Positions 28,618-39,203 of a DNA stretch of 64,000 bases are shown here, piece by piece. Where the stretch lies: positions 248,001 through 312,000 of the forward strand of contig NZ_FQYI01000001.1 of NCBI RefSeq assembly GCF_900141665.1, written 5' to 3'. This DNA is from Cruoricaptor ignavus (GTDB taxonomy: Bacteria > Bacteroidota > Bacteroidia > Flavobacteriales > Weeksellaceae). A program made the translations under genes and the position numbers. Within the stretch, counting starts at the first letter, position 1. Every line of letters starts with the position of its first letter. The notes beneath the pieces were generated by a model. The model was not told the origin of the DNA. It did no database searches and worked only from the letters and a program-made list of their open reading frames with translations.

Positions 28618-29289
28618 ATGGAAAACCTACTGGAAATTGCCTGCTTTGAAATGACTTCCGCTGAAACGGCGCTGCGCTCAGTAGCCGATAGGATTGAGTT
28701 TTGCGCCGGGCAAAGCTTGGGCGGCATCACGCCAAATATTGATGAATTCCGCTATTTGAAGAGCCACTACAGCAAGCCGATTTTCGTGATGATTCGCCCG
28801 AAAGGCGGCGGCTTTCTCTATTCCGATGAGGATTTTCTGCGGATGAAAAACAGCATCGTGGAATTTAAAAATGCCGGTGCAGACGGTTTTGTTTTCGGCG
28901 TTCTTTCGCACGGCAACATCGTGGATATGCAGCGTAACCGTGAACTTCTGGCTCTGGCAGAGGAAAAGCCCTGCACTTTTCACCGTGCTATCGACCGGAC
29001 TCCTGATGTGGAAAAATCTGTGGGAAAATTAATTGAGCTGGGCTTCCGCAATGTGCTGACTTCCGGCGGTGAAGATGCCGCGATGAAAGGCCGCGATGTC
29101 CTAAAAACGCTGGTGGAAAGGTATTCTCACCGGATCAATATTTTAGTTGGCGGCGGCGTTCGTTCCGGCAACATTCGTGAACTGAAGGATTTTACCGGTG
29201 CGTGGAATTTCCATTCTTCCGCAATTCCATCTTACGAAACCTATGCCAACGAAGATGAAATAATGCGCCTGAAAGCGGAAATAAGTTAG
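28618..29289 (+). CDS. cutC: Copper homeostasis protein CutC
   Basis: A 223-residue cytoplasmic TIM-barrel protein. Family blocks are LEIACFEMTSAETAL, ADRIEFCAGQSLGGITPN, VMIRPKGGGFLYS, GADGFVFGVL, TFHRAIDRTPD and LTSGGEDAAMKG. CutC is linked to copper tolerance in several bacteria, but the mechanism is debated. The protein is about 25 residues shorter than E. coli CutC at the C-terminus, normal for this clade. It is divergent from ctlX with 66 bp between starts. Confidence 0.92.
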   Translation: MENLLEIACFEMTSAETALRSVADRIEFCAGQSLGGITPNIDEFRYLKSHYSKPIFVMIRPKGGGFLYSDEDFLRMKNSIVEFKNAGADGFVFGVLSHGNIVDMQRNRELLALAEEKPCTFHRAIDRTPDVEKSVGKLIELGFRNVLTSGGEDAAMKGRDVLKTLVERYSHRINILVGGGVRSGNIRELKDFTGAWNFHSSAIPSYETYANEDEIMRLKAEIS

Positions 29290-29420
29290 GTTGATTCAGG
29301 TTGAGTTTGAGGAATTTTAGGCAAAGGTGCAGAGATATTTTCTCGTTTAAGATTACAAAATTTCTTTGTGGATTTTGCTTAAAAATTTTTGCGTGCAATA
29401 TCACTTAATTTCCTAATCTC

Positions 29421-30335
29421 TCAATCCCTAACCAGCGGCATTGTGCTGCAGCGCAGAAGCCCACCCATTTTGGAAATTTCGCGGTACGGAATCTCTTCCA
29501 CGGTGAAGTTCCATTCGTTTCGCAGGAAATCGTTCATCCTGGTAAAGGCCGAATCTGAAACGATGACTTCCGGCGAAATCGAGAAAATGTTCGGGTTCAT
29601 CGCAAACATTTCTTCCCTGGTTACTTGGAAGCAATTATCTTCACCGAAAATATCCAGCAGCAGATTATAATCGTTCTCATCCACAAAACCATCCTTGTAG
29701 ATGATGCATTTATCCGTACCTATCGGGTTGAAGGTGCAGTCCAGATGCAGTATGCCTTCGTAGGGCACGGTGTCGTTCTTCTTCAGCTCCAGGTCTATAA
29801 TGCGCTTTTTCGGGAAGTATTCCTTCAGAATTTCTATGGCGTACTCGTTGGTTCTCGCCGTTTTGAAATTCCTGTAATCCTCTGAAAAGCAGGTGCCTAT
29901 GAAGAGGAAATCGTTCCATACAATTACATCGCCACCTTCAATGTGCGCAGTTTCCGGCAGGTTGATGATTTTGCGCCATTCCACCTTCTCGAAAATTTTG
30001 CTGTAGGCATCCTGTTCATCGGCTCTGTCCGGCAGAAGATTGGCAAGTATCATCTTATCATCAATCACGAAGGCCACATCTCGCGCGAAAACCTGGTTAT
30101 AATCCTGGATGACATCCGGCCGGAAAACTTCCACGCCGTACTTTTTCAGCACGCTTTCAAAGGTGCACATTTCCGCAGTAATGTTTTCTTCCGTGGGATA
30201 ATTTCCCTGCTGAATCGTGTGGTAGGATTTCGCGTCGTAGCTATCTTCCAGCGTAGGCACGGCGCCGTTCGATTTTGGCTGGCCCAGCACCACAGAGCGC
30301 AGCCTGCCGGTTTCGTTTTTAATGTTGAGTTGCAT
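29421..30335 (-). CDS. Arginine deiminase / DDAH-family amidinohydrolase
   Basis: A 304-residue member of the arginine deiminase superfamily. The active-site pieces are visible: HIEGGDVIVWNDF (Glu/Asp), the histidine in GILHLDCTFNPIG, and the nucleophilic cysteine in GGLLRCSTMPLVRD near the C-terminus. Relatives are variously named arginine deiminase, dimethylarginine dimethylaminohydrolase or amidinotransferase, so the substrate is not settled by sequence alone. The nearby ctlX suggests it may make citrulline from arginine. It is convergent with cutC, with 131 bp of featureless DNA between their stops. Confidence 0.82.
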   Translation of the reverse strand: MQLNIKNETGRLRSVVLGQPKSNGAVPTLEDSYDAKSYHTIQQGNYPTEENITAEMCTFESVLKKYGVEVFRPDVIQDYNQVFARDVAFVIDDKMILANLLPDRADEQDAYSKIFEKVEWRKIINLPETAHIEGGDVIVWNDFLFIGTCFSEDYRNFKTARTNEYAIEILKEYFPKKRIIDLELKKNDTVPYEGILHLDCTFNPIGTDKCIIYKDGFVDENDYNLLLDIFGEDNCFQVTREEMFAMNPNIFSISPEVIVSDSAFTRMNDFLRNEWNFTVEEIPYREISKMGGLLRCSTMPLVRD

Positions 30336-30424
30336 AGCGCTTCAAAGATAGGGATAATGCTGCATTGAATTCCCGATTTTGGAAATTTTCGGAAAACTTT
30401 TCATATTTGTGAAAACTTTTGAAA

Positions 30425-31285
30425 ATGAAAAGGTTAATCCTGCTCACTATCTTGATTTTCAGCCAATTGGCTTGCGCGCAAGCACTTCGCCTCAGTTACA
30501 ACCTGAAATATAAGGTAGATTCTACCGCCACAGATTTCAAAATTCTGAAAACGGTACTTGATATTCACGAAGGCCACACATTATATTTTGAAGAGCGGGC
30601 CATCGCTACAGATTCGCTTAATAAATCCAAGCCTCTAACTACGAGCACCTACACTTCGCCAATTGCCAAGCTGAAACGCAAAACTGGCGATTTTGTAAAT
30701 ATGAATTATTACCGCTCTTCGATGGATTATTTCAAATTTAAAACCCAAGATAAAATCGACTGGAAATTTCTGCCCGATACCAAGCAGCACGGTGAGTGGC
30801 TGGTGCAAAAGGCGACCTGCAATTTTGGCGGAAGAACTTGGGAAGCCTGGTTTGCCAAGGATTTCCCCTTTAACGAAGGACCTTACAAATTCACAGGCTT
30901 GCCAGGAATTATCACCGAAATTCGCGATACGAAAAATAATTACAGCTGGGAACTGGAATCCGTAAAGAAGCCTGGAAATTTCAATCCTAATTTGCTGGAA
31001 ACCGTTTTCAAACAGCTGCCGCTGGAGATTACGGAAAGTAAATATAAAGAGATTCTACTGAATGATTATCGCGATCCTTTTGTACGCTTCAAAATTTTGG
31101 GCGAGGGAAATTGGATTTTCGAGACGAAGGACGGGAAGGAAGTTTCCACAAATGAAGAGCTGAAAAGAATGACGCCAGAAACGCAGGCAGAAATCCGTAA
31201 AAATTACAACCCGATAGAACTGGATAAAGCGGTGGATTACGAAGGCATCACCAAAAAACCGTCGCGGAAACCAATGCGGAAATAA
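30425..31285 (+). CDS. GLPGLI family protein
   Basis: A 286-residue secreted protein with a signal peptide (MKRLILLTILIFSQLACAQA). The motif that names the family appears as FTGLPGIITEIRDTKNNYSW, preceded by the usual WEAWFAKDFPFNEGPYKF. GLPGLI proteins are confined mostly to Bacteroidota; some are thought to be periplasmic or surface proteins near TonB receptors, but the function is unknown. I chose the ATG at 30425; a TTG two codons earlier is in frame. A second family member is at 51583-52392. Confidence 0.88.
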   Translation: MKRLILLTILIFSQLACAQALRLSYNLKYKVDSTATDFKILKTVLDIHEGHTLYFEERAIATDSLNKSKPLTTSTYTSPIAKLKRKTGDFVNMNYYRSSMDYFKFKTQDKIDWKFLPDTKQHGEWLVQKATCNFGGRTWEAWFAKDFPFNEGPYKFTGLPGIITEIRDTKNNYSWELESVKKPGNFNPNLLETVFKQLPLEITESKYKEILLNDYRDPFVRFKILGEGNWIFETKDGKEVSTNEELKRMTPETQAEIRKNYNPIELDKAVDYEGITKKPSRKPMRK

Positions 31286-31301
31286 TGGCAAAACCTGCAG
31301 C

Positions 31302-31332
31302 CTTGCAAATTCCGAGGGAAATTTTATTTTTG
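31302..31332 (+). promoter_or_regulatory. Promoter of the T9SS cargo gene
   Basis: CTTG (31302-31305), 19 bp, then TATTTTTG (31325-31332) closely matches the Bacteroidota promoter TTTG-N19-TAnnTTTG. It lies 25 bp before the ATG. Confidence 0.6.
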
Positions 31333-31357
31333 CTTAGAACCTCTAAAATTTTACGAT

Positions 31358-32395
31358 ATGAAAAAATTTACGCTTTTGGCCGGGATTTTCCTTGCCGGGA
31401 TTTCCTTTGCGCAAACCACCGTTTCCTTCGAGAAATCGGAGAATTTTAATGTTGGAATTTTCGGCGGGCAGGATGAAGAGAACTGGCTGGTTTTGGAGGA
31501 TGATGAGGGCTACCTTCCCAACTTCCTGATTACTGATGAGAAAGCAACGCACGGAACGCAGTCCCTAAAAATCGCTACGCACCCTGAGTACGGCGAACTT
31601 TTTGCCGCAAATATGGCGGCTTATTATTTCCTGGAAAACGAGCTAGCACCTGAGGATGCCGTGTTTTCCACGGATTTTCAGATGAGTGATGCGGAAGATA
31701 CTTTCTACGAAATCGAAGGCTACGCCTACTACGAATTCACCAACGATGAAGGCGAGGAAGATTACGAGATGGAAACGGCCTTCTGGTTTGGGATGCTTGG
31801 CGGAGATATTTATGCTCAGCTGAAAATCATCGATTTTGGTGATGGTGAAGATAAAAGGCTGGAAAAACTGAAGCAGCACCGAAAGCTGAAGGCGATGAAC
31901 AGGGACGAAGAGCCGGAAGACTCGTTATTTGAAATCATTGGGCAATACGAAGCAAACAAGTGGCTGAATTTTAAGGCGATGGCTACGGATGGCAAACTGC
32001 ACTATTACCTGGATGGAAACCTTGTAAAAACCGTGGAGAACATCCTGACTAAGAGAGATTGGACGCTTGTGAAACTTGGGCACAACAATGCCGGCGGCAC
32101 AGCCTTTATCGATAATGCGAAGCACGGCACTTTTGCACAGCTGGGAATTTTTGAGAAGAATTTTAGCGCTGCGAAGATTTCGGTTTATCCAAACCCTGCT
32201 ACAGATTTCATCAGCGTGAAAACGGATGAAGCCATCAGCCTTTACAAAATTTATTCTGCAGATGGAAGAAAAGTTCTGGAAGGCGTAAAACCTTCCGGGG
32301 AAATTTCTGTGGAAAGTTTAGCGAAAGGCAGCTACATCTTCACCGCGAAAACTGCCAGCGGAAAGATGATTAGCTCGAAGTTTATCAAGAAATAA
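31358..32395 (+). CDS. Secreted protein with type IX secretion (T9SS type A) sorting domain
   Basis: A 345-residue protein with a signal peptide (MKKFTLLAGIFLAGISFAQ). The body is acidic (about residues 25-260) with FEKSENFNVGIFGGQDEENW and WTLVKLGHNNAGGTAFIDN, resembling a carbohydrate-binding jelly-roll; I do not recognise a named domain. The last 75 residues are a T9SS type A sorting domain: ISVYPNPATDFISV, LYKIYSADGRKVLEG and a terminal KMISSKFIKK. It should be exported across the outer membrane and released or anchored at the cell surface. It is followed by a strong terminator. Confidence 0.88.
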   Translation: MKKFTLLAGIFLAGISFAQTTVSFEKSENFNVGIFGGQDEENWLVLEDDEGYLPNFLITDEKATHGTQSLKIATHPEYGELFAANMAAYYFLENELAPEDAVFSTDFQMSDAEDTFYEIEGYAYYEFTNDEGEEDYEMETAFWFGMLGGDIYAQLKIIDFGDGEDKRLEKLKQHRKLKAMNRDEEPEDSLFEIIGQYEANKWLNFKAMATDGKLHYYLDGNLVKTVENILTKRDWTLVKLGHNNAGGTAFIDNAKHGTFAQLGIFEKNFSAAKISVYPNPATDFISVKTDEAISLYKIYSADGRKVLEGVKPSGEISVESLAKGSYIFTAKTASGKMISSKFIKK

Positions 32396-32411
32396 AAATC
32401 ACTATCCAAAT

Positions 32412-32448
32412 AAAAAAATCCCTTCCGAATTTGGAAGGGATTTTTTTT
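32412..32448. terminator. Bidirectional terminator between the T9SS gene and gltA
   Basis: AATCCCTTCC pairs with GGAAGGGATT around a short loop, with an A-run on the left and T8 on the right, serving both converging genes. Confidence 0.92.
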
Positions 32449-32465
32449 GTTATTTTTTGCGAAGA

Positions 32466-33749
32466 TTACCTGTTCTCCATTTTCACATATTCGCGCACCT
32501 GCGCCCCTTGGTATACCTGTCTCGGCCTGCCGATCGGGTCGCCTTTTTTGCGCATTTCTTTCCATTGGGAAATCCAGCCTGGCAGCCTTCCCAGCGCAAA
32601 CATCACAGTGAACATTTCGGTTGGGATGCCCAGCGCTCTGTAGATAATTCCGGAATAGAAATCCACATTTGGATAAAGTTTTTTGCTCACGAAATAATCG
32701 TCTTCCAGAGCTACTTTCTCCAGCTGCAGCGCGATATCCAGCGCCTTATCGTGAATACCAAGGGAATTCAGAATATCATCCGCGGCTTTTTTGATGATTT
32801 TAGCGCGCGGGTCGAAGTTCTTGTAAACCCTGTGCCCAAAGCCCATCAGGCGGAAATTATCCTCCTTGTTTTTCGCTTTCTCCACATATTTCGCTACATC
32901 GCCACCGTCTTTCTCAATCATTTCCAGCATCTCGATTACTGCCTGGTTTGCTCCGCCGTGAAGCGGCCCCCAAAGCGCGGAAACGCCCGCGGAGATAGAC
33001 GCGAACAAGCCTGTGTGTGCAGAGCCCACCATCCGTACGGTGGAAGTAGAGCAGTTCTGCTCGTGGTCTGCGTGGAGAATCAGAAGCTTATCCAGAGCGC
33101 CTACAACTACAGGATCAATTTCAAATTCCTCGTAAGGCTTGCGGAAAGTCATCCGGTAGAAGTTCTCCACATAGTTCAGCTTATTATCCCCGTGGTTTAC
33201 TGGAAGGCCCATTTTCTTGCGGTAAGTCCACGCACAAAGGTGGGCAAATTTGGAAATCAGCATAATGGATGCGTGTTCCATATCATCCTCGGAGCTTACG
33301 TCCACAGACTTCGGATTGAAGGCTACGAGTGCGGAAGTAAGCGACGAGAGTACACCCATAGGATGCGCAGAACGAGGAAACGCATCCAGGATTTTCTTCA
33401 TCTCATCGGCTACGAAGTTGTAATGCTTTATTTCATTTTCAAAGACTTCAAACTGATCCTTAGTGGGCAACTCCCCGTGAAGCAGAAGGTACATCACCTC
33501 CGAAAAGTTTGACTGTTCCGCGATTTGCTCAATCGGATAGCCCCTGTAGTAAAGTTCGCCCTTATCTCCATCAAGGTAAGTAATTTCGCTGATGGTGGCC
33601 CCAGTGTTTTTATATCCAAGGTCCAGGGTGATGAGGCCTGTCTGATCGCGTAGTTTCGAAATATCGAAACCCTTATCGCCCATCGTGCTGTCTACAACCG
33701 GGAATTCATATTCTTGCCCGTTGTATTTTAATTGTACTGAATCTGACAT
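32466..33749 (-). CDS. gltA: Citrate synthase
   Basis: Condenses acetyl-CoA and oxaloacetate at the entry to the TCA cycle. The 427-residue protein is of the Gram-negative hexameric type. The active-site histidines lie in LLILHADHEQNCSTSTVR and GFGHRVYKNFDPRA, with the catalytic aspartate in LDIALQLEKV and GIIYRALGIPTEMF downstream. It follows the enolase gene by 49 bp on the same strand, so the two may be co-transcribed, linking lower glycolysis to the TCA cycle. Confidence 0.97.
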   Translation of the reverse strand: MSDSVQLKYNGQEYEFPVVDSTMGDKGFDISKLRDQTGLITLDLGYKNTGATISEITYLDGDKGELYYRGYPIEQIAEQSNFSEVMYLLLHGELPTKDQFEVFENEIKHYNFVADEMKKILDAFPRSAHPMGVLSSLTSALVAFNPKSVDVSSEDDMEHASIMLISKFAHLCAWTYRKKMGLPVNHGDNKLNYVENFYRMTFRKPYEEFEIDPVVVGALDKLLILHADHEQNCSTSTVRMVGSAHTGLFASISAGVSALWGPLHGGANQAVIEMLEMIEKDGGDVAKYVEKAKNKEDNFRLMGFGHRVYKNFDPRAKIIKKAADDILNSLGIHDKALDIALQLEKVALEDDYFVSKKLYPNVDFYSGIIYRALGIPTEMFTVMFALGRLPGWISQWKEMRKKGDPIGRPRQVYQGAQVREYVKMENR

Positions 33750-33798
33750 TTATATTTTTTTAATTGTTCATGACTTAAATCCCTGCCTACATCAGGTT

Positions 33799-35121
<1,323 letters not shown>

Positions 35122-35124
35122 CTA

Positions 35125-35132
35125 CAAATTTA
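35125..35132 (-). promoter_or_regulatory. Candidate -7 promoter element of eno
   Basis: On the minus strand TAAATTTG fits TAnnTTTG, 24 bp before the eno ATG. The position where -33 TTTG is expected reads TCGG, so the upstream element is poor. Confidence 0.45.
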
Positions 35133-35188
35133 AGGATTTCGTATGAAAGCACCGAGAGAATTATGTGCCGAAGTATCTTAATTTTAAT

Positions 35189-35196
35189 TAACTTTG
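35189..35196 (+). promoter_or_regulatory. Candidate -7 promoter element of the lipoprotein gene
   Basis: TAACTTTG fits TAnnTTTG, 19 bp before the ATG at 35216. It is divergent from the eno promoter, about 57 bp away. Confidence 0.45.
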
Positions 35197-35215
35197 GATA
35201 AGATTTTTTAAAAAA

Positions 35216-35560
35216 ATGAAAAGATTAATAATTGCTGCAGGTACTTGCGTCCTCATAAGCATTACAGCCTGCAATAAGGAAAATAATGAAAACCTTGCCA
35301 CCACGGAACAGGCTGCAGGCCCCAGAAAGCCTGGCGACCACGGCAGTTTTACATACAGGGCAAAAGATGGCTCACGAGCAAGGGTATATTTCGATCATAA
35401 GAAAAATACGATGAGCATAACATCGAATAATACCACCTTCGAGCTGGATGATAAAGGCAGCGGCCATTACGAGCGGCGTGGCATTACAGCAGACAGGAAG
35501 GGTGATTCCTTAATTATCACTCAGGAGGAGAATGTGATAGAGCTGGTTTGGGACAATTAA
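35216..35560 (+). CDS. Small putative lipoprotein
   Basis: A 114-residue protein with a lipoprotein signal: MKRLIIAAGTCVLISITAC, then Asn-Lys, with the lipobox cysteine at residue 19. The mature part begins with a Glu/Asn-rich linker and continues as a small beta-rich domain (YRAKDGSRARVYFDHKK, TMSITSNNTTFELDD). I do not recognise the family. It probably sits on the inner face of the outer membrane. It is a single-gene unit bounded by its own -7 element and a terminator. Confidence 0.75.
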   Translation: MKRLIIAAGTCVLISITACNKENNENLATTEQAAGPRKPGDHGSFTYRAKDGSRARVYFDHKKNTMSITSNNTTFELDDKGSGHYERRGITADRKGDSLIITQEENVIELVWDN

Positions 35561-35565
35561 TAACG

Positions 35566-35594
35566 AACAGGCATCCGTAACGGGATGCCTGTTA
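35566..35594. terminator. Terminator between the lipoprotein gene and rplQ
   Basis: AACAGGCATCC pairs perfectly with GGATGCCTGTT around a 6-nt loop. It lies between two converging genes. T-runs are weak on both sides. Confidence 0.75.
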
Positions 35595-35611
35595 TTGCTA
35601 AGTTATAAAAA

Positions 35612-36289
35612 TTATTTTTCTTCCTCCTCGGCGGCCGGCGTACCGGTAGCTTTATCGGTATTTACATCCTGCTCATCCGCAGGAGCGTTGGGATCGTCAG
35701 ATATTCTTACAGATTCGGCCTCCGTCATTTCATCTTGTGATGTTTGTTCTTCGGATGCCTGAACGGTGGTAGCTTCTGTAGATTCTTCCATTGTTACCTT
35801 CTCCATATCTGTTTCCGTAACTATTGAGTTTTCTTCGGCAGAAACATTCTCTGAAACGGCAGCCTTTTTAGCTGTAGAACGCCGGCTTCTTCTGGTAGCT
35901 TTTTTCTCTTCTGCCTTAGGGTTATAGAGGTCATTAAAGTCAACGAGCTCGATCATTGCTGTATCAGCAGCGTCGCCAACGCGGAATCCTGTCTTGATGA
36001 TGCGCGTATAGCCACCCGGACGATCTGCAATTTTTGGGGCAACTGTCCGGAAGAGCTCTGTTACTGCATACTTGTTTTGTAGATATGCGAAAACGGTTCT
36101 TCTGTTATGCGTGGTATCTTCCTTGGCTCTGGTCAGAATCGGCTCTACATATACGCGGAGTGCCTTCGCCTTAGCCACAGTAGTGTTGATTCTTTTATGC
36201 TCTATGAGAGAACAAGCCATGTTAGAAAGCATCGCCTTCCGGTGTGGGGCGGTTCTTCCTAGGTGATTATTTTTTTTACCGTGTCTCAT
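35612..36289 (-). CDS. rplQ: 50S ribosomal protein L17 with long acidic tail
   Basis: The L17 core occupies residues 1-126 ([40 protein letters not shown]). It is followed by about 100 extra residues: first a short basic patch ([14 protein letters not shown]), then a long Glu/Ser/Thr/Asp-rich low-complexity tail ending AAEEEEK. E. coli L17 is 127 residues, so the protein is nearly twice that length. A C-terminal extension is common in Flavobacteriia, but this one is long. It is the last gene of the operon, 5 bp after rpoA. Confidence 0.96.
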   Translation of the reverse strand: MRHGKKNNHLGRTAPHRKAMLSNMACSLIEHKRINTTVAKAKALRVYVEPILTRAKEDTTHNRRTVFAYLQNKYAVTELFRTVAPKIADRPGGYTRIIKTGFRVGDAADTAMIELVDFNDLYNPKAEEKKATRRSRRSTAKKAAVSENVSAEENSIVTETDMEKVTMEESTEATTVQASEEQTSQDEMTEAESVRISDDPNAPADEQDVNTDKATGTPAAEEEEK

Positions 36290-36294
36290 TGTAA

Positions 36295-37290
36295 TTATTT
36301 ATCAGCGTCAAGTTTATATTTCGCCACATCAAAGCCAAAATTAAGGCCCTTGCTGTGTACTAGTTCTTCAAGCTCGGTAAGGGATTTTTTACCAAAATTC
36401 CTGAATTTCATCAGATCAGTTTTGCTGTAAGAAACCAATTCGCCAAGAGTTTCCACCTCAGCAGCTTTCAGGCAGTTCAGTGCGCGCACGGAAAGATCCA
36501 TATCCGCGAGTTTAGATTTAAGAAGCTGGCGGGTATGCATAGTTTCTTCATCATACTGAGCACTTGCCTTTACGGCTTCTGTCTCAAGAGTGATTCTTTC
36601 ATCTGAAAAAAGCATAAAATGATAGATGAGGATTTTGGAAGCCTCTGTAAGAGCTCCCTGCGGGCTGATAGACCCGTCTGTCTCAATATCAATCACGAGT
36701 TTTTCATAGTCCGTTTTCTGCTCAACACGATAGTTTTCAATAGAATACTGAACTTTTTTTATTGGCGTGTATACGGAATCAATTGCAATTGTTCCTATTG
36801 GCGCATTTGCAGGTTTGTTTAATTCAGATGGTACATATCCGCGTCCCTTACCGATTTCAAAAGTTATTTCAAACTGTACATCAGTAGTTGTATGCGCGAT
36901 GACAAGATCCGGATTCAAAACAGTGAAACCGTTGATGGATTTTTCAAAATCTCCGGCGGTAATCATCTCCTGTCCGGAAATCTTAGCGGTAACTGTTTCC
37001 CCTTCTTGTTTTTCAGAATTAGCCTTGAAACGGAGTTGCTTAAGGTTGAGAATAATCTCGGTGACATCTTCTACCACTCCCGGTATTGTAGAGAACTCGT
37101 GTTCTACTCCTTCGATTTTAATGGAGGTAATAGCGTAACCTTCCAAAGATGAAAGTAGCACCCTGCGAAGGGCATTACCAATCGTAAGGCCAAAGCCTGG
37201 CTCCAGAGGCCTGAACTCGAACTGACCCTTAAAATCGTCTGAGTTCAGCAGGACGACTTTATCAGGTTTAATGAATTGTAAAATTGCCAT
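36295..37290 (-). CDS. rpoA: RNA polymerase alpha subunit
   Basis: A 331-residue alpha subunit. The N-terminal dimerisation and assembly domain spans about residues 1-235 ([40 protein letters not shown]). The C-terminal domain (about 250-320) binds promoter UP elements and activators ([36 protein letters not shown]). It lies between rpsD and rplQ, as in most bacteria, so core polymerase and ribosome synthesis are coupled. Confidence 0.98.
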   Translation of the reverse strand: MAILQFIKPDKVVLLNSDDFKGQFEFRPLEPGFGLTIGNALRRVLLSSLEGYAITSIKIEGVEHEFSTIPGVVEDVTEIILNLKQLRFKANSEKQEGETVTAKISGQEMITAGDFEKSINGFTVLNPDLVIAHTTTDVQFEITFEIGKGRGYVPSELNKPANAPIGTIAIDSVYTPIKKVQYSIENYRVEQKTDYEKLVIDIETDGSISPQGALTEASKILIYHFMLFSDERITLETEAVKASAQYDEETMHTRQLLKSKLADMDLSVRALNCLKAAEVETLGELVSYSKTDLMKFRNFGKKSLTELEELVHSKGLNFGFDVAKYKLDADK

Positions 37291-37323
37291 AGTATTTTTG
37301 GGGCTTTAGCGAAAGGTTATGGA

Positions 37324-37932
37324 TTATTTAGAGTAAAGCTCGACGATGAGGTTCTCCTTGATGTCCTCAGGTATCTGGATCCGCTCCGGAGCGGAAATAA
37401 AGGTACCTTCCTGCTTCTCATCGTTGTACTGCAGCCATTCGTAAGATGAGCGACTAGCAAGTGCATCACTCACTACTTCCAGTGACTTAGATTTCTCGCG
37501 CACAGCTACTACATCTCCCGCCTTCAGAATATATGAAGGGATATTTACAATTTCTCCATTCACAGTGATGTGGCGGTGAGAGGTCAGCTGTCTTGCAGCA
37601 GCCCTAGTCTTTGCGAAGCCCAGTCTGTACACCACATTATCCAGCCTGGATTCACACAGCTGTAGTAAAACCTCACCTGTAACACCTTTCGCGCGGTTTG
37701 CCCGCTCGTACATATTGGCAAACTGTCTTTCTAGAATGCCGTAGGTATATTTTGCCTTTTGTTTTTCAGCGAGCTGAATAGCGTATTCCGAGCGCTTCGC
37801 ACCCCTTCTCTTATTTGGTCCGTGCTGCCCTGGCGGTTGGTTCTTACGCCTTTCGAAATTTTTATCATCACCAAAAATTGGCGCTCCAAACTTACGCGCT
37901 ATTTTGGTTTTTGGTCCTGTATATCTTGCCAT
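37324..37932 (-). CDS. rpsD: 30S ribosomal protein S4
   Basis: A 202-residue primary binder of 16S rRNA. The S4 RNA-binding domain is at about 92-155 ([39 protein letters not shown]). The N-terminal zinc-type cysteines of some S4 proteins are absent (zinc-free form). The 107-bp gap before it is the largest in the 3' half of the operon and could hold a leader for S4 autoregulation, but I see no firm structure there. Confidence 0.97.
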   Translation of the reverse strand: MARYTGPKTKIARKFGAPIFGDDKNFERRKNQPPGQHGPNKRRGAKRSEYAIQLAEKQKAKYTYGILERQFANMYERANRAKGVTGEVLLQLCESRLDNVVYRLGFAKTRAAARQLTSHRHITVNGEIVNIPSYILKAGDVVAVREKSKSLEVVSDALASRSSYEWLQYNDEKQEGTFISAPERIQIPEDIKENLIVELYSK

Positions 37933-38039
37933 TTAAAAATAATTTAGAATTAAAAGTCTGCGCAAATCAGATTAAGATTGATGTTGAGCAAGTTGTTAAC
38001 CTCCAAGCTCCAATCCTAGCGGCGCAAACTAAAGAGTTC

Positions 38040-38429
38040 CTACACTCTTCTCCTTTTTGGTGGACGGCATCCGTTATGAGGGATTGGCGTCACATCAATA
38101 ATTTCGGTAACTTCGATACCAGAATTATGAATCGTTCTAATCGCTGACTCGCGGCCTGCACCAGGTCCTTTCACATACACTTTTACCCTTCTGAGACCCG
38201 CCTCGTGTGCCACCGCTGAGCAGTTTTCCGCTGCCATTTGCGCGGCGAACGGCGTGTTCTTTTTAGAACCACGAAAGCCCATCTTGCCTGCAGAAGCCCA
38301 TGATATCACCTCCCCGTTCTTATTGGTGAGGGAGATAATGATATTATTGAAAGAAGCCTGGATGTGCGCTTCTCCAATCGCTTCTACTTTTACTTTTCTT
38401 TTCTTGACTGTTTTGGTCTGTTTTGCCAT
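38040..38429 (-). CDS. rpsK: 30S ribosomal protein S11
   Basis: A 129-residue platform protein of the small subunit. It is recognised by [40 protein letters not shown] and the C-terminal [16 protein letters not shown]. It starts 12 bp after rpsM. Confidence 0.97.
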   Translation of the reverse strand: MAKQTKTVKKRKVKVEAIGEAHIQASFNNIIISLTNKNGEVISWASAGKMGFRGSKKNTPFAAQMAAENCSAVAHEAGLRRVKVYVKGPGAGRESAIRTIHNSGIEVTEIIDVTPIPHNGCRPPKRRRV

Positions 38430-38441
38430 TTTTCTTAACGA

Positions 38442-38819
38442 TTATTTAGTCGCCTTCTTCTTGTTAGCAACAGTTTTTCTCTTTCCTTTACGGGTTCTCG
38501 AGTTGTTTTTCGTTCTCTGGCCTCTTAAAGGTAATCCAAGCCTGTGACGTATTCCTCGTTGGCAACCTATATCCATCAGGCGCTTGATGTTTAGCTGAAC
38601 TTCAGAACGAAGCTCACCTTCCACCTTTACATTATCAGTAATGTAAGACCTGATGGCAGCCAATTCATCGTCATTCCAATCTCCGACTTTTTTGTCTTCG
38701 CTGATACCGGCGGACTTAAGGATCTCCGAAGCGGTGCTTCTTCCGATGCCGTAGATATAAGTCAAGCCGATAACACCTCTTTTGTTTTTAGGTAAATCTA
38801 TACCGGAAATTCTTGCCAT
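38442..38819 (-). CDS. rpsM: 30S ribosomal protein S13
   Basis: A 125-residue head protein of the small subunit that contacts the P-site tRNA. It is recognised by [20 protein letters not shown] and the C-terminal [20 protein letters not shown] followed by a basic tail. It starts 10 bp after rpmJ. Confidence 0.97.
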   Translation of the reverse strand: MARISGIDLPKNKRGVIGLTYIYGIGRSTASEILKSAGISEDKKVGDWNDDELAAIRSYITDNVKVEGELRSEVQLNIKRLMDIGCQRGIRHRLGLPLRGQRTKNNSRTRKGKRKTVANKKKATK

Positions 38820-38829
38820 AAATTTTTAC

Positions 38830-38946
38830 TTAGCCTTGTCTTTGTTTAAATTTCGGATTCTTTTTGTTGATCACATAGAGTACTCCCTTACGGCGTACAA
38901 TTTTGCAATCAGCGCTTCTTTTTTTGATCGATGCTCTTACTTTCAT
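38830..38946 (-). CDS. rpmJ: 50S ribosomal protein L36
   Basis: A 38-residue protein found by translating the gap between rpsM and infA: it opens [20 protein letters not shown] and ends NPKFKQRQG. Only one cysteine (Cys14) of the CxxC-C-H zinc site remains, so this is the zinc-independent (C-) form. The position between infA and rpsM is the usual one. Confidence 0.93.
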   Translation of the reverse strand: MKVRASIKKRSADCKIVRRKGVLYVINKKNPKFKQRQG

Positions 38947-38982
38947 TGCTTTGCTTTATGCTAAATTTAAAATGCAATCAGG

Positions 38983-39198
38983 TCAATACCTGAAAGTGAT
39001 CCTCCCTTTTGAAAGATCGTAAGGCGACATCTCAAGTCGTACCTTGTCTCCTGGGAGCAGTTTTATATAGTGCATACGCATCTTGCCCGAAATATGGGCA
39101 ATCAACATATGACCGTTCTCCAGCTCTACGCGGAACTGCGCATTGGACAATGCTTCAGTAATCACGCCATCCTGCTCGATATGTTTTTGTTTCGCCAT
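38983..39198 (-). CDS. infA: Translation initiation factor IF-1
   Basis: A 71-residue S1/OB-fold protein that occupies the ribosomal A site during initiation. It is recognised by [40 protein letters not shown] and [17 protein letters not shown]. It lies 5 bp after secY. Confidence 0.97.
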   Translation of the reverse strand: MAKQKHIEQDGVITEALSNAQFRVELENGHMLIAHISGKMRMHYIKLLPGDKVRLEMSPYDLSKGRITFRY

Positions 39199-39203
39199 AA
39201 TAA

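Noticed and set aside
29290-29420. Hidden small gene or RNA between cutC and the deiminase-family gene
   Set aside because: Only A/T-rich DNA with stops in all frames and no stable hairpin was seen.
36072-36266. Short plus-strand frames across the ribosomal operon
   Set aside because: All are antisense shadows of conserved ribosomal genes.
37933-38039. S4-binding leader before rpsD
   Set aside because: The spacer is long enough, but I found only a repeated TTTGCGC word and no pseudoknot-like pairing.
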